Shown here piece by piece: positions 1 through 10,560 of a stretch of 64,000 bases of DNA (position 1 is the first letter of the stretch; every line of letters begins with the position of its first letter). The stretch spans positions 13,556,857-13,620,856 of the forward strand of contig OZ022581.1 of the NCBI GenBank assembly GCA_963669155.1, written 5' to 3'. This DNA comes from Arbacia lixula (taxonomy: Eukaryota; Echinodermata; Echinoidea; Arbacioida; Arbaciidae). The position numbers and the translations under genes are program-made. The notes under the pieces are model-generated. The model was not told the origin of the DNA and searched no databases. It was given only the letters and a program-made list of their open reading frames with translations.

Positions 1-777
1 ACGATCTCACTTCACTGCAATCATGATAATCAGACTGCATTCGACTCCAGCGCACTCGATTGTACCCCTCACCCTGGCCTCGCGCGGGCCGGGGTCGGCC
101 GCATGGAAAACATGCACACACCGTATGTATTCCTGCAGTGATTCCGGCTCTGAACACGGATGTGTGTTGCTGCCCTCTACGTTCAAAGATATCGCAATAT
201 TCAAAATGGCGGATAAGCACAAATCGTTGACTGATCAAAACGATGTTAAAAAACCCCCCAAATTACCGATAACTTTCTACTTAATCGTGACAAAATGCTG
301 TTGATATGAAAGGTGAGGATGTATTTATGTTAAATATGTTTGTCAAAATCTTTTTTGTGCGCCGATTGATCCGATTAGAGTGGATTCTAATGAGTTGTTG
401 GTACATTGGCTGATACAAATTTTGACATCGCTACTCAATTCGTATTGACTTTCTGTGTAAACGGAATTGTCACTTTTTCTTGTACCGCTACACAAAGTCT
501 ATGGGGAAACGGAATGTCCATTTTCACCTCCTGAAACGGGAAAAGACCATTTTTTGACGCGGAAAATTACTGTCCCTACAATTTTTTCTAGAGTCTTAGG
601 TTGTTTGTTCAATGATATTTGAACAGCGCATTTGAAGAAAAGGTGGAAAAACTGCATATTATAGAATTTTGTGTTGTTTTCTGAATAAAAAAAAATATCA
701 AATATCAAATAAAAGGAGGCGGGCGGAAAAAAGGAAGCGGGCGGGGATGATCAACATGGAATCAATTTTACATGGCC
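1..777. other. No recognisable gene; intergenic or intronic
   Basis: No ORF with plausible splice boundaries, no RNA gene and no clear terminal repeats were seen on either strand. The first 220 bases are somewhat GC- and CpG-richer than the rest and could be part of a regulatory or exonic region cut by the window edge. That is only a composition remark. Confidence 0.4.
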
Positions 778-1300
778 TTAAAGATTGTCCGTCCCTTTTG
801 CAAGCTTAAAATTTGAAATCATCTATCACAATCTTCAATTGAAGAAAGTGTGATTCAAGACCATTTCTAAGAATATAGCATGTTGAAGCTTTCTGTATAT
901 GTCAAAAATTTCAGCCGTTAAATTTCAAAGCGACTTTTTTCGTACTACGAAAAAAGTATTAGCCTTTGTTACAGTATCTATGTGGTTATTATGCGTGTGT
1001 GAAATCCTAATTTTATGAGTAACTACCAAACTTTGGAGATGATTCCTTCCATAGAACAATTTTTTTCATAATGCGTTTTATAATTTGATAAACAGATTAA
1101 TTCAATATATTCAGATTCAGATATTTCAACACAAACTGCTAAGAGCCTGAGGTAAAGACGTTGTTTACGTGCGTTATTTGAATTTTACACTACGTATCAG
1201 TTTCAAATTGTGAATATACAGCTTGCTAACACTTCTCTATATGTTTTGCCAATGTTTTGATGGATTTGTGGTGATCTGAAAAGGGACTGGCTGTCTTTAA
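778..1300 (+). mobile_element. MITE family A, copy 1 (TTAA-flanked, ~523 bp)
   Basis: The element begins and ends with TTAA. It has imperfect terminal inverted repeats: AAGATTGTCCGTCCCTTTT at the left against AAGACAGCCCGTCCCTTTT when the right end is read on the other strand (3 mismatches in 19). Two more copies lie at 2056-2584 and 46865-47392 and align over their whole length. The interior carries a perfect hairpin, ACTTTTTTCGTA-C-TACGAAAAAAGT. No coding capacity is present. A TTAA target fits piggyBac-type transposition, but TA within a longer palindromic end cannot be excluded. The family name is mine. Confidence 0.85.
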
Positions 1301-1631
1301 GATTTGCAGGGCCCCATATGGTAGAGCAGTAATAAACTGAAAGGGCTACCCTGTGGAAATAAAACTGAATAAATGAATAAAGACCAATTCAGTTCTGCTC
1401 AAAGTCAGTTCCCATTTCTAGTATTGAGAGGGAAGTTCTGAAACAGTACTTTCTTCCATTATCAATAGTATTTATTCAATTTTATTTCAGTTTCAATGTC
1501 CTGTCTCTAAGGCTTGGGTATGATATCTCCAAGCCCTCCCCCAATTGTCATCATAAGAGGGTGAAGAACAACTAGTAAAGGAAAACATGCAAAATGACTG
1601 AACATACTGAACTATGCCATTCACTTTTTCC

Positions 1632-1730
1632 TTAACCCTTTGGGTTTCATACGTTCCTTCTTTCATTAGTAATAAATATGATAAACATACTCACATAGAG
1701 CAGCAGTTTATCTGGCACACAAAGGGTTAA
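1632..1730. repeat. Tiny hairpin element, TTAACCCTTT...AAAGGGTTAA
   Basis: A 99-bp unit is bounded by TTAACCCTTTG on the left and CAAAGGGTTAA on the right, so the ends are exact inverted repeats. The right-hand interior (catagagcagcagtttatct) recurs in degraded form near 25044-25078 and 33297-33330. It is non-coding and resembles a miniature inverted-repeat element. Confidence 0.65.
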
Positions 1731-1936
1731 ATAAGACAAACCAGTGTTTAAAAGGGCTCTTATTTTCTTGGGGGCCCTCTTTTGCAGCAGGGGGCAGCAG
1801 GGGCGTTGTAGGGGGAGGGGGGCTGAATTGTCCTCCTCCCCATGCATTTCCACCCTGGCAAGAAGAGGGCGGGGGTGGTGGGGTATTACAGTCTGATGTC
1901 CCTGTGGCCCCCGTAGTATTGAGATGTGTTCGAACA

Positions 1937-2696
1937 TACACTACAGCTCAAAGGAATTGGCATAGGGAAAGGGAAAGGGAAGAAAAGGAAGGAACCGCAG
2001 TTTTAAACCGTGGTATATTATGTCCAGTTCAGCATGAAACACGATACTTTAGCTTTTAAAGATTGTCCGTCCCTTTTGCAAGCTTAAAATTTGAAATCGT
2101 CTATCACGATCGTAACTTGAAGAAAGTGTGATTCAAGACCATTTCTAAGAATATAGCATATTGAAGCTTTCTGTATATGAAACAATTTCAGCCGTTAAAT
2201 TTCAAAGCGACTTTTTTCGTACTACGAAAAAAGTATTAGTCTTTGTTACAGTATCTATGTGGTTATTATGCATGTGTGAAATCCTAATTTTATGAGTAAT
2301 TACCAAACTTTGGAGATGATTTCTTCTATAGAACAATTTTTTTTTCATAATGCGTTTTATAATTCAATAAGCAGATTAATCGTTAAAGCAGATATTTCAA
2401 CACAAACTGCTAAGAGCCTGAGGTAAAGACTATTAATCAGACGTTGTTTACGTGCATTATTTGAATTTTTCACGACGCATCAGTTTGAAATTATGAATAT
2501 ACAGCTTGCTAACACTTCTCTATATGTTTTGCCAATGTTTCGATGGTTTTGTGGTGATCTGAAAAAGGGACGGGCTGTCTTTAAGGCACCATGTTTCATG
2601 CTGAACTGGACAAAATATACCCCGGTTTTAAACTGCGGCTCCTTCCCTTTCTTCCCTTTCCCTTTCCCTATGCCAATTCCTTTGAGCTGGAGTGTA
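1937..2696. mobile_element. MITE family B, copy 1, interrupted by a family A element
   Basis: The left arm (1937-2055) and right arm (2585-2696) are reverse complements over roughly 100 bases, starting TACACTACAGCTCAAAGG. They contain GGGAAAGGGAAAGGGAAG and a conserved CAGTTTTAAACC block. The uninterrupted copies at 38573-38802 and 41618-41841 are about 225-230 bp. Here a complete family A element (2056-2584) sits in the central loop, so A was inserted after B. The flanking TA fits Tc1/mariner-type targeting, although the family is not established. It is non-coding. Confidence 0.85.
2056..2584 (+). mobile_element. MITE family A, copy 2, nested in family B
   Basis: Full-length homologue of 778-1300, including the hairpin ACTTTTTTCGTA-C-TACGAAAAAAGT and TTAA at both ends. 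It interrupts the centre of a family B palindrome. Comparison with intact B copies indicates that a TTAA in the B loop was the target, which supports TTAA being duplicated on insertion. Confidence 0.88.
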
Positions 2697-5069
2697 CCTG
2701 CAGAGGCACATATTATAAAACCACATGAGTAGGGTGGGGAGGGGGTGGCAATATTGTGGTGGGCCCCAATTGAAACAGCTTAGCTGATATAATGGGCTTT
2801 ATGTGGTAGAGCCCTTTATTATGATTACACATAAGGAGCTTAAGGCACAATGAGAATGTATTGGGGGAGCTGAGATTCTGGCTCAGTGCAACCTTGTCGA
2901 TTGAAAGAAAGCTGAATGCGAAGAAGGAGATGAAAAGAAGGAGGAGAAGGGTGAGGAAGGGATTAAGAAGGAACAAGAGGGAGGAGAAGGAGGAGGTGAA
3001 AGATAATTCATGATGCTTGATTTAGATCTATAACATGAAGGATGTTTTGGTTTGGTATAGTTTTTCCCTGTAGACGTAATAGAGAACATAACACAATTTA
3101 AACATAATCCTCTCAACTAATGAATTTGTCCCCTTTTCAACGGCGAAAGGAAATCTTCCAAGAACTAATGAATTTAGATTTATATGAAAATCTGAGGGTG
3201 TAATTAATAGAAATGAGAACTGAAGAACATTTTGTCAGTGAAACGGACATGAATATTATGTTTGGAAGGAAGAATTCTATGAATGGTTTGTGAAAATGTG
3301 GCTAAGAAGATTAATTTTGCTGTTGAGAAATCTCTTTATTCTGAAGAATACAGGTGTTTTTATCTCTATCTCTTAACTTCTTTGACAAGTCATTCAAATT
3401 TGCCGTACTGTGCTATCATATCAAGTATATCCAAGAACAGTTTGTGTGATGCTGATTAAACAGATGCACATAGATGGATAATGGTTAATTTCTTATAAGT
3501 TTTGTGAAGGAAAAACACAACCCTTCCCTTGTTGAAAGGTCTATTTCTCTTGCTTGCTTGAATAATCTAATTGATAATACTCTAAAAAGTAAAGAACATT
3601 GCAGATGTCAATACAACAGATTGGCTTGTAGTAACATTTTCTTAATGACTAACTGCTGTACTGTTTATGTAGCGTGAATGTATCTTAAAATGGGAATGCA
3701 GCCATATGGAGCCAAGCACTTTGCCTCCAGACATGCTAAACACTGGGTGGGTAGCCACTCATGACTGGTAACAATCCTCTATTAATCCTCTTAATCCCCT
3801 ATAATCCCACATTGAGAGGGATTTAAAGCACCCTCTCATGACCACAAAGACTGGGTCTGTGGACATGGAGTAAAAATAAAAGGGAAAAGATATTTTATAA
3901 TTCAGTTGGTTCATTTATTGACATTGTTTATGAAAAGAATTACTTCAAAATCTTACTTTGACAGGGAAAATAGGGGGAAAGAGGGAAAGTGGAAGATACA
4001 TAAAAGATATCTCAAGAGAATTGCAGATTGGCATGGGAAGTCCACTCAGGAACTAATAAATCACATAAGCAACATAAATAATTGGCAAATAATAGTTGCC
4101 TTTGTCATTAGATAACGGCACTTCTAGAAGAAGAGTTGATTTTTTTTTAGCATAGTGAAAAAGGTCGCTGCTGTGGTGAGAGAGATCAGAGAAGTAAAGT
4201 GTGATTTATCTCAAAGCCTGGATCTCTAGACAAAGAGTCTAAAAACAAAATCTCATCTTTTGGGCCGATAAAGATGGGCTACCATATAATTAGAACTGTT
4301 TTTTCACCCCAAGATTTTAAAAGAAGGAATTTTCAAACATAACATCGCATTCCTCGCACAACTTCATCAGTCACATTGCACCTTTTTTCATGTTATGGCA
4401 AATTTCTGCAATCAGAGATGGAGCTTATCTTTTTTTTTGTTCCAGCATTAGTGCAATGAAGATGGGTCAGTCTGCTGTCACTAAAAAGATTGCTGGATTA
4501 TCTGCCACTCACTGCTAGTTTCTGATACAAACAGAAAAAAAATGTTTTACAAAGTTCATTTTCACCCTATAATTGGGCCAATTATCTGAAAAAATAGTGT
4601 TTATTAGTACACTCTCACCATGGAAACATTTAAAGTTCATTTTTGTTTCCCACTGCTTTTATACAAAAGGTTGATGCGTGCCAAATCTTGGTTGAAGCTA
4701 AACATACCCAGATTGTTACTCTCCTTCATCCTGTAATTTAATCACACTCACAATCTGCTTTGATTTGTGTTCATGTTTATCATTTGGGAAGACAATGTAC
4801 ACATCCCTGATACACTTTGTTGACCTCTGTCACATTATCATTCCATGTTCATTGTAAACCAGTCTGTACGTTTCACGTTGCACGAACACCATATTGAAAC
4901 TATAAATGTTAAAAAAAATAACCGTGCACAAACTTTTTTTTAGCAGCAAACATTGATGTGCACATGTGATAGAATAGTACAAGCAAATCGGCCTGAAGTG
5001 TAACACTGGGTCATTTTTACCATAATTATAAAAAACAACCTTGTTAAAAGTCCTGTATGTGCTGAAGCT
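2697..5069. other. No recognisable gene; one purine-rich patch
   Basis: A purine-rich GGAGAA patch lies near 2930-3000. Apart from it I see no coding region, RNA gene or terminal repeat. Short ORFs on both strands lack splice context and recognisable motifs. Confidence 0.4.
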
Positions 5070-5284
5070 TAGCCTGGCTTCCATGCTGTCGGACATTTCT
5101 AATTCAAACTGAAAAGTAGAGTCTGGTAATCATAAGACTAGTCACTCTGTCATTCTCTTTTTATCTCAGTCCATCCCAAATAGGTGAGCTGGAGAAAAAT
5201 TGTGAATGACTAGTGTACTTCATCCAGACCCCTTCATTAAATGATTTGGATTAGAAATGCCAAACAGCCTGAAATCCAAGCTAG
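5070..5284 (-). mobile_element. MITE family D copy 1 (AGCCTGG hairpin ends)
   Basis: Begins AGCCTGGCTTCCATGCT and ends AGCCTGAAATCCAAGCTAG, a degenerate inverted pair. It shares internal blocks (atttctaat..., agactagtcact, gattagaaatg) with the other copies, here largely in the opposite internal orientation. Each family terminus is itself a small hairpin (AGCCTGG..CCAGGCT). It is non-coding. Confidence 0.65.
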
Positions 5285-5354
5285 CTGAAACCTTAAGCTA
5301 CATTTATTTGTATGGATGGAGTGGGAAATGTGTATTATATGGTCATCACCTGCA

Positions 5355-5812
5355 AACAAATTGTGTGTGAAATGTGAAGACTCCAAAGTCTTGGATCATG
5401 CTGTAACTAGGGTAAGGAAGCCTTGATGGAAGGCTAACAGAAGCCAGAGCTATACCAACGAATGATAGCACTGGCCCCTTACCCCGCATCAGTTACCCCA
5501 CATGCTCCCATGGTGATACCGGTTTACCTGTTCGTAAAAGGGGGAGCGAACGCACCCGTGGTGTATGTCTATCAAGGTGAGGTTGTGACATGTGCTTGAA
5601 ATATGAAGACTTGAAAGTCTTGGGTCATGCCGTAACTAGGTTAAGGTATCCTTGATAGGAGGCTAACAGAAGCCAGAGCAGTACCCAAGGAATGATAGCA
5701 CCAGCCCCTTACCCCAGGCATCAGTTACCCCACATGCTCCCCTGGTGATACCGGTCTAAAGAAAGGGGGGAACAAATGCACCCCATGGTATATGTCTACC
5801 GAGGCAAGGTTG
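5355..5812 (+). repeat. Two-copy tandem duplication, ~229-bp unit
   Basis: Positions 5376 and 5605 start the same gaagact...aagtcttgg block, and homology continues through the shared ggctaacagaagccagag, cagttaccccacatgctccc and ggtgataccggt blocks. The copies have diverged by substitutions and small indels, so the duplication is not recent. Neither copy has an open frame that spans it. Confidence 0.85.
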
Positions 5813-5922
5813 AGAGAGATTGCACCAGAGATTCAGAAGTCACTCGTTTATAAACATCCACTGACAATTTGGGAGGCCGAACAATCAGTTGTGGAGTGAT
5901 CAGCAAATAGTTGCTACTTCAT

Positions 5923-5925
5923 TCT

Positions 5926-5973
<48 letters not shown>

Positions 5974-6000
5974 CTCTCTCTCTCTCACGCTCTCTTCTTC
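5923..6000 (+). repeat. (CT)n microsatellite
   Basis: Nearly pure CT dinucleotide repeat with a few interruptions (GCTCTC, CACGC). It lies about 440 bases upstream of the putative first-exon ATG at 6444. CT/GA tracts can bind GAGA-type factors or act as core-promoter pyrimidine tracts, but that role is only inferred. Confidence 0.95.
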
Positions 6001-6443
6001 TAAGGAACGGGAGTCTGATGCTCATCGTTGCATCACAATGGCACTCGGTGTATCCAGCACTTTGTAGCCAGGATTAGTTAAGGGCTGTGATTTTCGCCTC
6101 CAAACACTCTTAGTTGCAAGTTCTGCAAAGAAGTGTCTTTAAAACTGCAGCTGTAAAGCTTGTGATTGCGTGTCTACAATTACCAACAAGGATTTAGCAT
6201 CACCTACCCCCTTTTTTTGCCCCTCTGGAGTGAAAAAGCCCCCCAGTTCCCCCCCATTTGGATTGAATCCTACCCCCCTTGCCAGCCTCTGGCCTTTTAC
6301 GCAAACTCTGAACCTCTTGCTCCACCGTTTTGTGGAACTTACTGGAGAGTGAATTCCAGAGGGTTTTTGGAGCTGAGGTTTGGGCGATCTTTTCTCGGGG
6401 CGTTTGTTGTCATGAGATGAATATATTCCTGTGGATTGTCATC

Positions 6444-6536
6444 ATGGCGACCAGGCTGGTGCAATGGTGGGTGAGGTCCCTTGTGGATTGGATACCTGGA
6501 AGGAGGAGAGGCACGGGCGCAGACTCCAGACAAGAG
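6444..6536 (+). CDS. Putative alternative first coding exon (1a) of unidentified host gene
   Basis: The ATG sits in a good initiation context (atcATGG). It opens 31 codons reading MATRLVQWWVRSLVDWIPG and then an Arg/Gly-rich tail ending DSRQE, with a GTAGGT donor immediately after (6537). The reading phase at the donor is 0, matching the internal exon at 52988. The peptide is short, basic and Trp-rich (QWW, DWIPG), possibly an amphipathic membrane-associating segment. The other candidate first exon (31658-31816) also contains a DWI motif near its end, hinting at duplicated or functionally equivalent N-termini. I do not recognise the protein. The 5' UTR probably lies in 6000-6443, with the CT tract further upstream. 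An exon called by eye from start and donor alone is moderate evidence, and a fortuitous ORF remains possible. Confidence 0.4.
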
Positions 6537-8209
6537 GTAGGTGATGAGGGGGGCGATGGGGAGAAAAGGAATATCGGTCATAACATATATTGATATGATT
6601 CCTTGTCAGTCATGAGACCATGAAAAGTCTCAATGGGATTGTTGATTTATCGCATGTTCAAGTTGTGTATTTTAAAAATGGTCAGTACCATGTCATGACA
6701 GTCCAATATACCATTTGAATGCAAATTATTGCTTATGGGAATCAAGAGTATTAAAATGATGACAACAAATGCAAATCAGCCTCATAATAGCAGTGTGTAT
6801 TACTTTTTTGTTCCAAGTATGCACCAATTCACAGACTTTTTTGATGATAAGGTAGCACTCACCATCCACATTGCATAAAGGGTTCTTGTGATTTATGTTA
6901 ATTTATTTGTTTCATGACCACCCTTTGGCATGCAACCTGACCCATTAATTATAAATGTATGGAAATACATATAAAATAGACTTGTGTTCCTATCAGGGTT
7001 CTTGCTTAGAGTGGTTTTGGTAGTGGTAAAAAAGACTGTGTGATGCAGAAAGGGCGAAAAGGACTGATTTGTAGTTCTGTACGCAATGTCCTATGGTCTA
7101 CATATGATGGTTGCACATGGACATATCTTAGGTTAAAAAGTTTGCGTCTGGTATATTTTGCCACAAATGTTTCCAAATGGTGTTCATTTCATACCAACAC
7201 TGACAAGAGCCCTGGTGCCAATATTTGTCAATGAATGAATAGACACTTTGTGCATCTTTCCTTAAAAGGTTTTGTATTTAACAGTTCTGCTGTGAGTTCA
7301 TGTCCCATTCTCATTTGATTCCAGGATCAGATGAAGGAATCTGCTCATAGTAATGTAGAGTTGTCCTTGAAATTAAATGAGATTGCGATGCCCATGATAA
7401 ATACAAAACCTGCCATGATTATGAGTCATATTATATTCAATTACCATTTCTACCTGTTACCTATAAATTCTGGCTGGTGGATGGAAGAAATAAAAAGAAA
7501 ACATCCACCTTATATACCCCAGCTCGGGGCTTGATGTAATCCTCGCAGAATAGACCCAAACCGGGCCACTGGATATGCATTGTAACAGTGTCGTGTGGAC
7601 TCCGCAGCAATACAAATAAATGGGACTGCATGAACATAACACCTACATACAATAAACCCCTTTCTCTGTCTGTTTACCAACACCAGGCTTTAGAGTGATA
7701 AAAATAACTCCCTTTTGAGAGTTTTTTTTTTGTCTGTAGCACTCATATATTTGCTTGTTGAATCTTTGAATGCATGTACAGTACTTTGCGTGTATGTGTG
7801 AATTTTAAATGTGTAACTTGGTGACCCATGTGTCTTGTTAACATTCTGGAGATTTATTTTACTGTTGTGAACAAATCATTCTGTAGAGGTGTAAAACATA
7901 GATGATTATATGCAGGTAGACATTAATGGAAAAGAATCTCTCACATAATATGTATTAAATTTAATTGGTATTGATTTGAGTTGGGTTATGTTTTCATTCA
8001 TGACAAGCCTATAATCATCTACTGTGAAATTAACCATCAAATAAAAATGATTGCTAGTTTTGGATATTTGTCTGTTCTCTTTACTCGACTCTGAACTGCT
8101 GATTTTAAGTCATCATCATCTCAAGTAAGAGCAGATAAATCCAAGGATTGGCAGTTCAAGGAAGCCATCATTGTCCCTATAACTGTGCATCCCAGTATAT
8201 ATTCCATGT
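6537..8209. other. Probable intron sequence, no feature seen
   Basis: AT-rich sequence after the putative donor at 6537. I found no convincing exon, RNA gene or terminal inverted repeat. Confidence 0.35.
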
Positions 8210-8372
8210 CCTGGGCCATGTTGCATATAGGTTTTCAATTATTGTAACTTACCATGAATGGTAACTAACATGACAACCGGTGCAATAATGAGAGCTCATT
8301 GGCTGTTGCCATTGCAGTTAACATTGATGATAAGTTACAATAATTGAAAAACTATATGCACCATGGCCCAGG
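8210..8372. mobile_element. Fold-back MITE with ~43-bp arms
   Basis: The left arm, starting CCTGGGCCATGTTGCATATA, and the right arm ending TATGCACCATGGCCCAGG are reverse complements with about three differences over some 43 bases, including the ttcaattattgtaactta block. The loop is about 75 bases. It directly abuts another fold-back element at 8371. It is non-coding. Confidence 0.8.
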
Positions 8373-8507
8373 GCCCAATCGTATAAAGATTTGTGATTGA
8401 TATGATCCATGCAGGTCAAATCCCCTGTTGTTAATGTACAGAGTTACGATTGATATCAATTGCAAGTCGTGTTGCAATCAATCACAAATCTTTATAAGAC
8501 AGGGCCC
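8371..8507. mobile_element. Fold-back MITE, GGGCCC ends, ATAAAGATTTGTGATTGAT arms
   Basis: Left arm GGGCCCAATCGTATAAAGAT... pairs with right arm ...ATCTTTATAAGACAGGGCCC across about 30 bases. The interior contains gttacgattgatatcaattgc. A related element, with agagttgcgattgatt in the arms, lies at 42023-42168, so this is a small dispersed family. It shares its first bases (GG) with the end of the preceding element. Confidence 0.78.
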
Positions 8508-10525
8508 AAATGTACTTTTTGTAAAGGGACCATCAGATAACGCTGTCACCTTTTTACATGTAGATGAACTCATTAAGAAGATATGGAAGCTCTCTTAGAC
8601 ACACATATAATGACAACAGAGGGCCTTAAATCCCTGAAATAGAAGCAAAGAAGATTAAGGAGATTATCCATTAAATCTCCAAACATCCCCTGCTAATTTT
8701 CTTTTCATGTTGGGGTTGTGGGGGCATGATAGGGGCTTTTCTTTATGGATTACAGAAGGAAGCTGAGGAAATGGGCTTCAGGAGAAAGACAAATTCCAAG
8801 AAGATCCACTTTCTTATGCTGTGGAGATCTCAGAGTTTGAGAAAGTACTAAAAATTGAGAAAGTAATCTGAAAGTTTTAGTTCATCCCAGAAAGATGCAA
8901 TGATTGGTACCTATCCAAAGAAGAGAAATGTTCACAAAATAAAAGAAAGATTTTCTGAAAGTTTAAACTGAAGATCTAGTGGATCTTGATAAAGTGAATG
9001 AGAGGGAAAGAGAGTGAGAGTTATACTTTAACATGACAAAACAATTTTTTTTTTTAGATACAGTAACTGGAAAAAAAACATGTCAAAAAGATGTTATGTA
9101 TACCATATTCAATGAAATTCCAACTTTATTTCAACATTTGCTGATAAAAACGTACATTACATACAAAGTAAGATTGTGTTATGTATGATAAAACTATGTC
9201 ATGGTTTGTACCACAATGGAGCAATGCTTGTGGGCTGGGCCATGCTCAAAAGTAAACAAAAGTACAACACAAAAGTTGATTTATATGAAGATGTGAATTA
9301 AGGACATCATCATTACCAGAAAAAAAAGTTGGTGTTGAATTTACAATGCTTGATTCAATTCAATGACTCAAAGTAAGGAATTCCCCTTTTCCAAGAAAAA
9401 TTTTAATTTTTAGTGATGATATTGTCACAACTCCTTTACTTTTTTTCTAAACCAGGAAATGTAAGGAAACTTGAAATCTATTGTTACAATCACAATTTCA
9501 GGAAATTGAGTAAGTGCTTTTTCTGTTTGTCATCAAGCGTAATGGACCGTGATTGGAACATATGGAATAATGGTGGATTTGATCAGATAAATGGGGGAAA
9601 AGAGATGATTTTTGTAGATAATATATGATGGTAGGTAATGGCCCATGGTGGTCTGTATAGAAACATCAGGAAGTTTTTGCAGGCTTCGTTTTCATGGATG
9701 AATGAATTATTGTTGGAGAGAAAAGTTAAAGGGCGTCTTTATCAGACTGAAGCTGCTGAAAGAGACCTGTACATGTGATCTGTGAAATAACCATTCTTTT
9801 TTTCTGCTCAGGTAATCTTCTGACAACTTTTTATTGTGTGTGTTTAAAAAAAAAGGTACCTGTTAATTTGAAAAATATTGCAATATTTATGGTCCATCTG
9901 CCAGAGTCTGGCAAGCTTGCGAGAATCAAACAACATTACAGCAACAGCTGGAGTGGACATGGGAAAGAAAACTGAAACAGTGAAACAAATATAAGGGGGC
10001 GAAGACCCCAATCTACAAAAAAAAGCCCCTGTGGATATTGAAAGAGCCCATGAGTAACTTGGTTTTTATCACCAAGGTATAATGCATAGCAGGTTACAGT
10101 ATGTTTAGTTTCAAGACACCAGGCTATATAAAAAGTAGCCCCCCCCCCTCCAAAAAAATGTTTTTATCTTCCTCTCCCAGTGCCCTTTACTACTTTTGGC
10201 TGATGTAGACACATTTGAGAAATTCAGGTTATCTTCCCAACGTGATCTGAGCGAGTTATGCTGAAGCTTTGGTTAAAGAACTACCCTTCTACCGACTGCA
10301 GATATTGAAGAATTGCAAATAAAATTTGAGGCGAAACTAACTAGATGTAGAGCAAAACTGAGTGGGAGGCAAAATTGGGGAGGCGGTGTGAAAGTCTGAT
10401 AAACTGTTCCATCTGGGTTGGTTTTGCTACTGCTCAGGAAAAACAGAACTTGTTAAAGCAATTCGAAACATTTTGAAGATTACCTTTATCACTCATGGGG
10501 AGCTCTAAGAGAGGGATTGGTGGTG

Positions 10526-10560
<35 letters not shown>

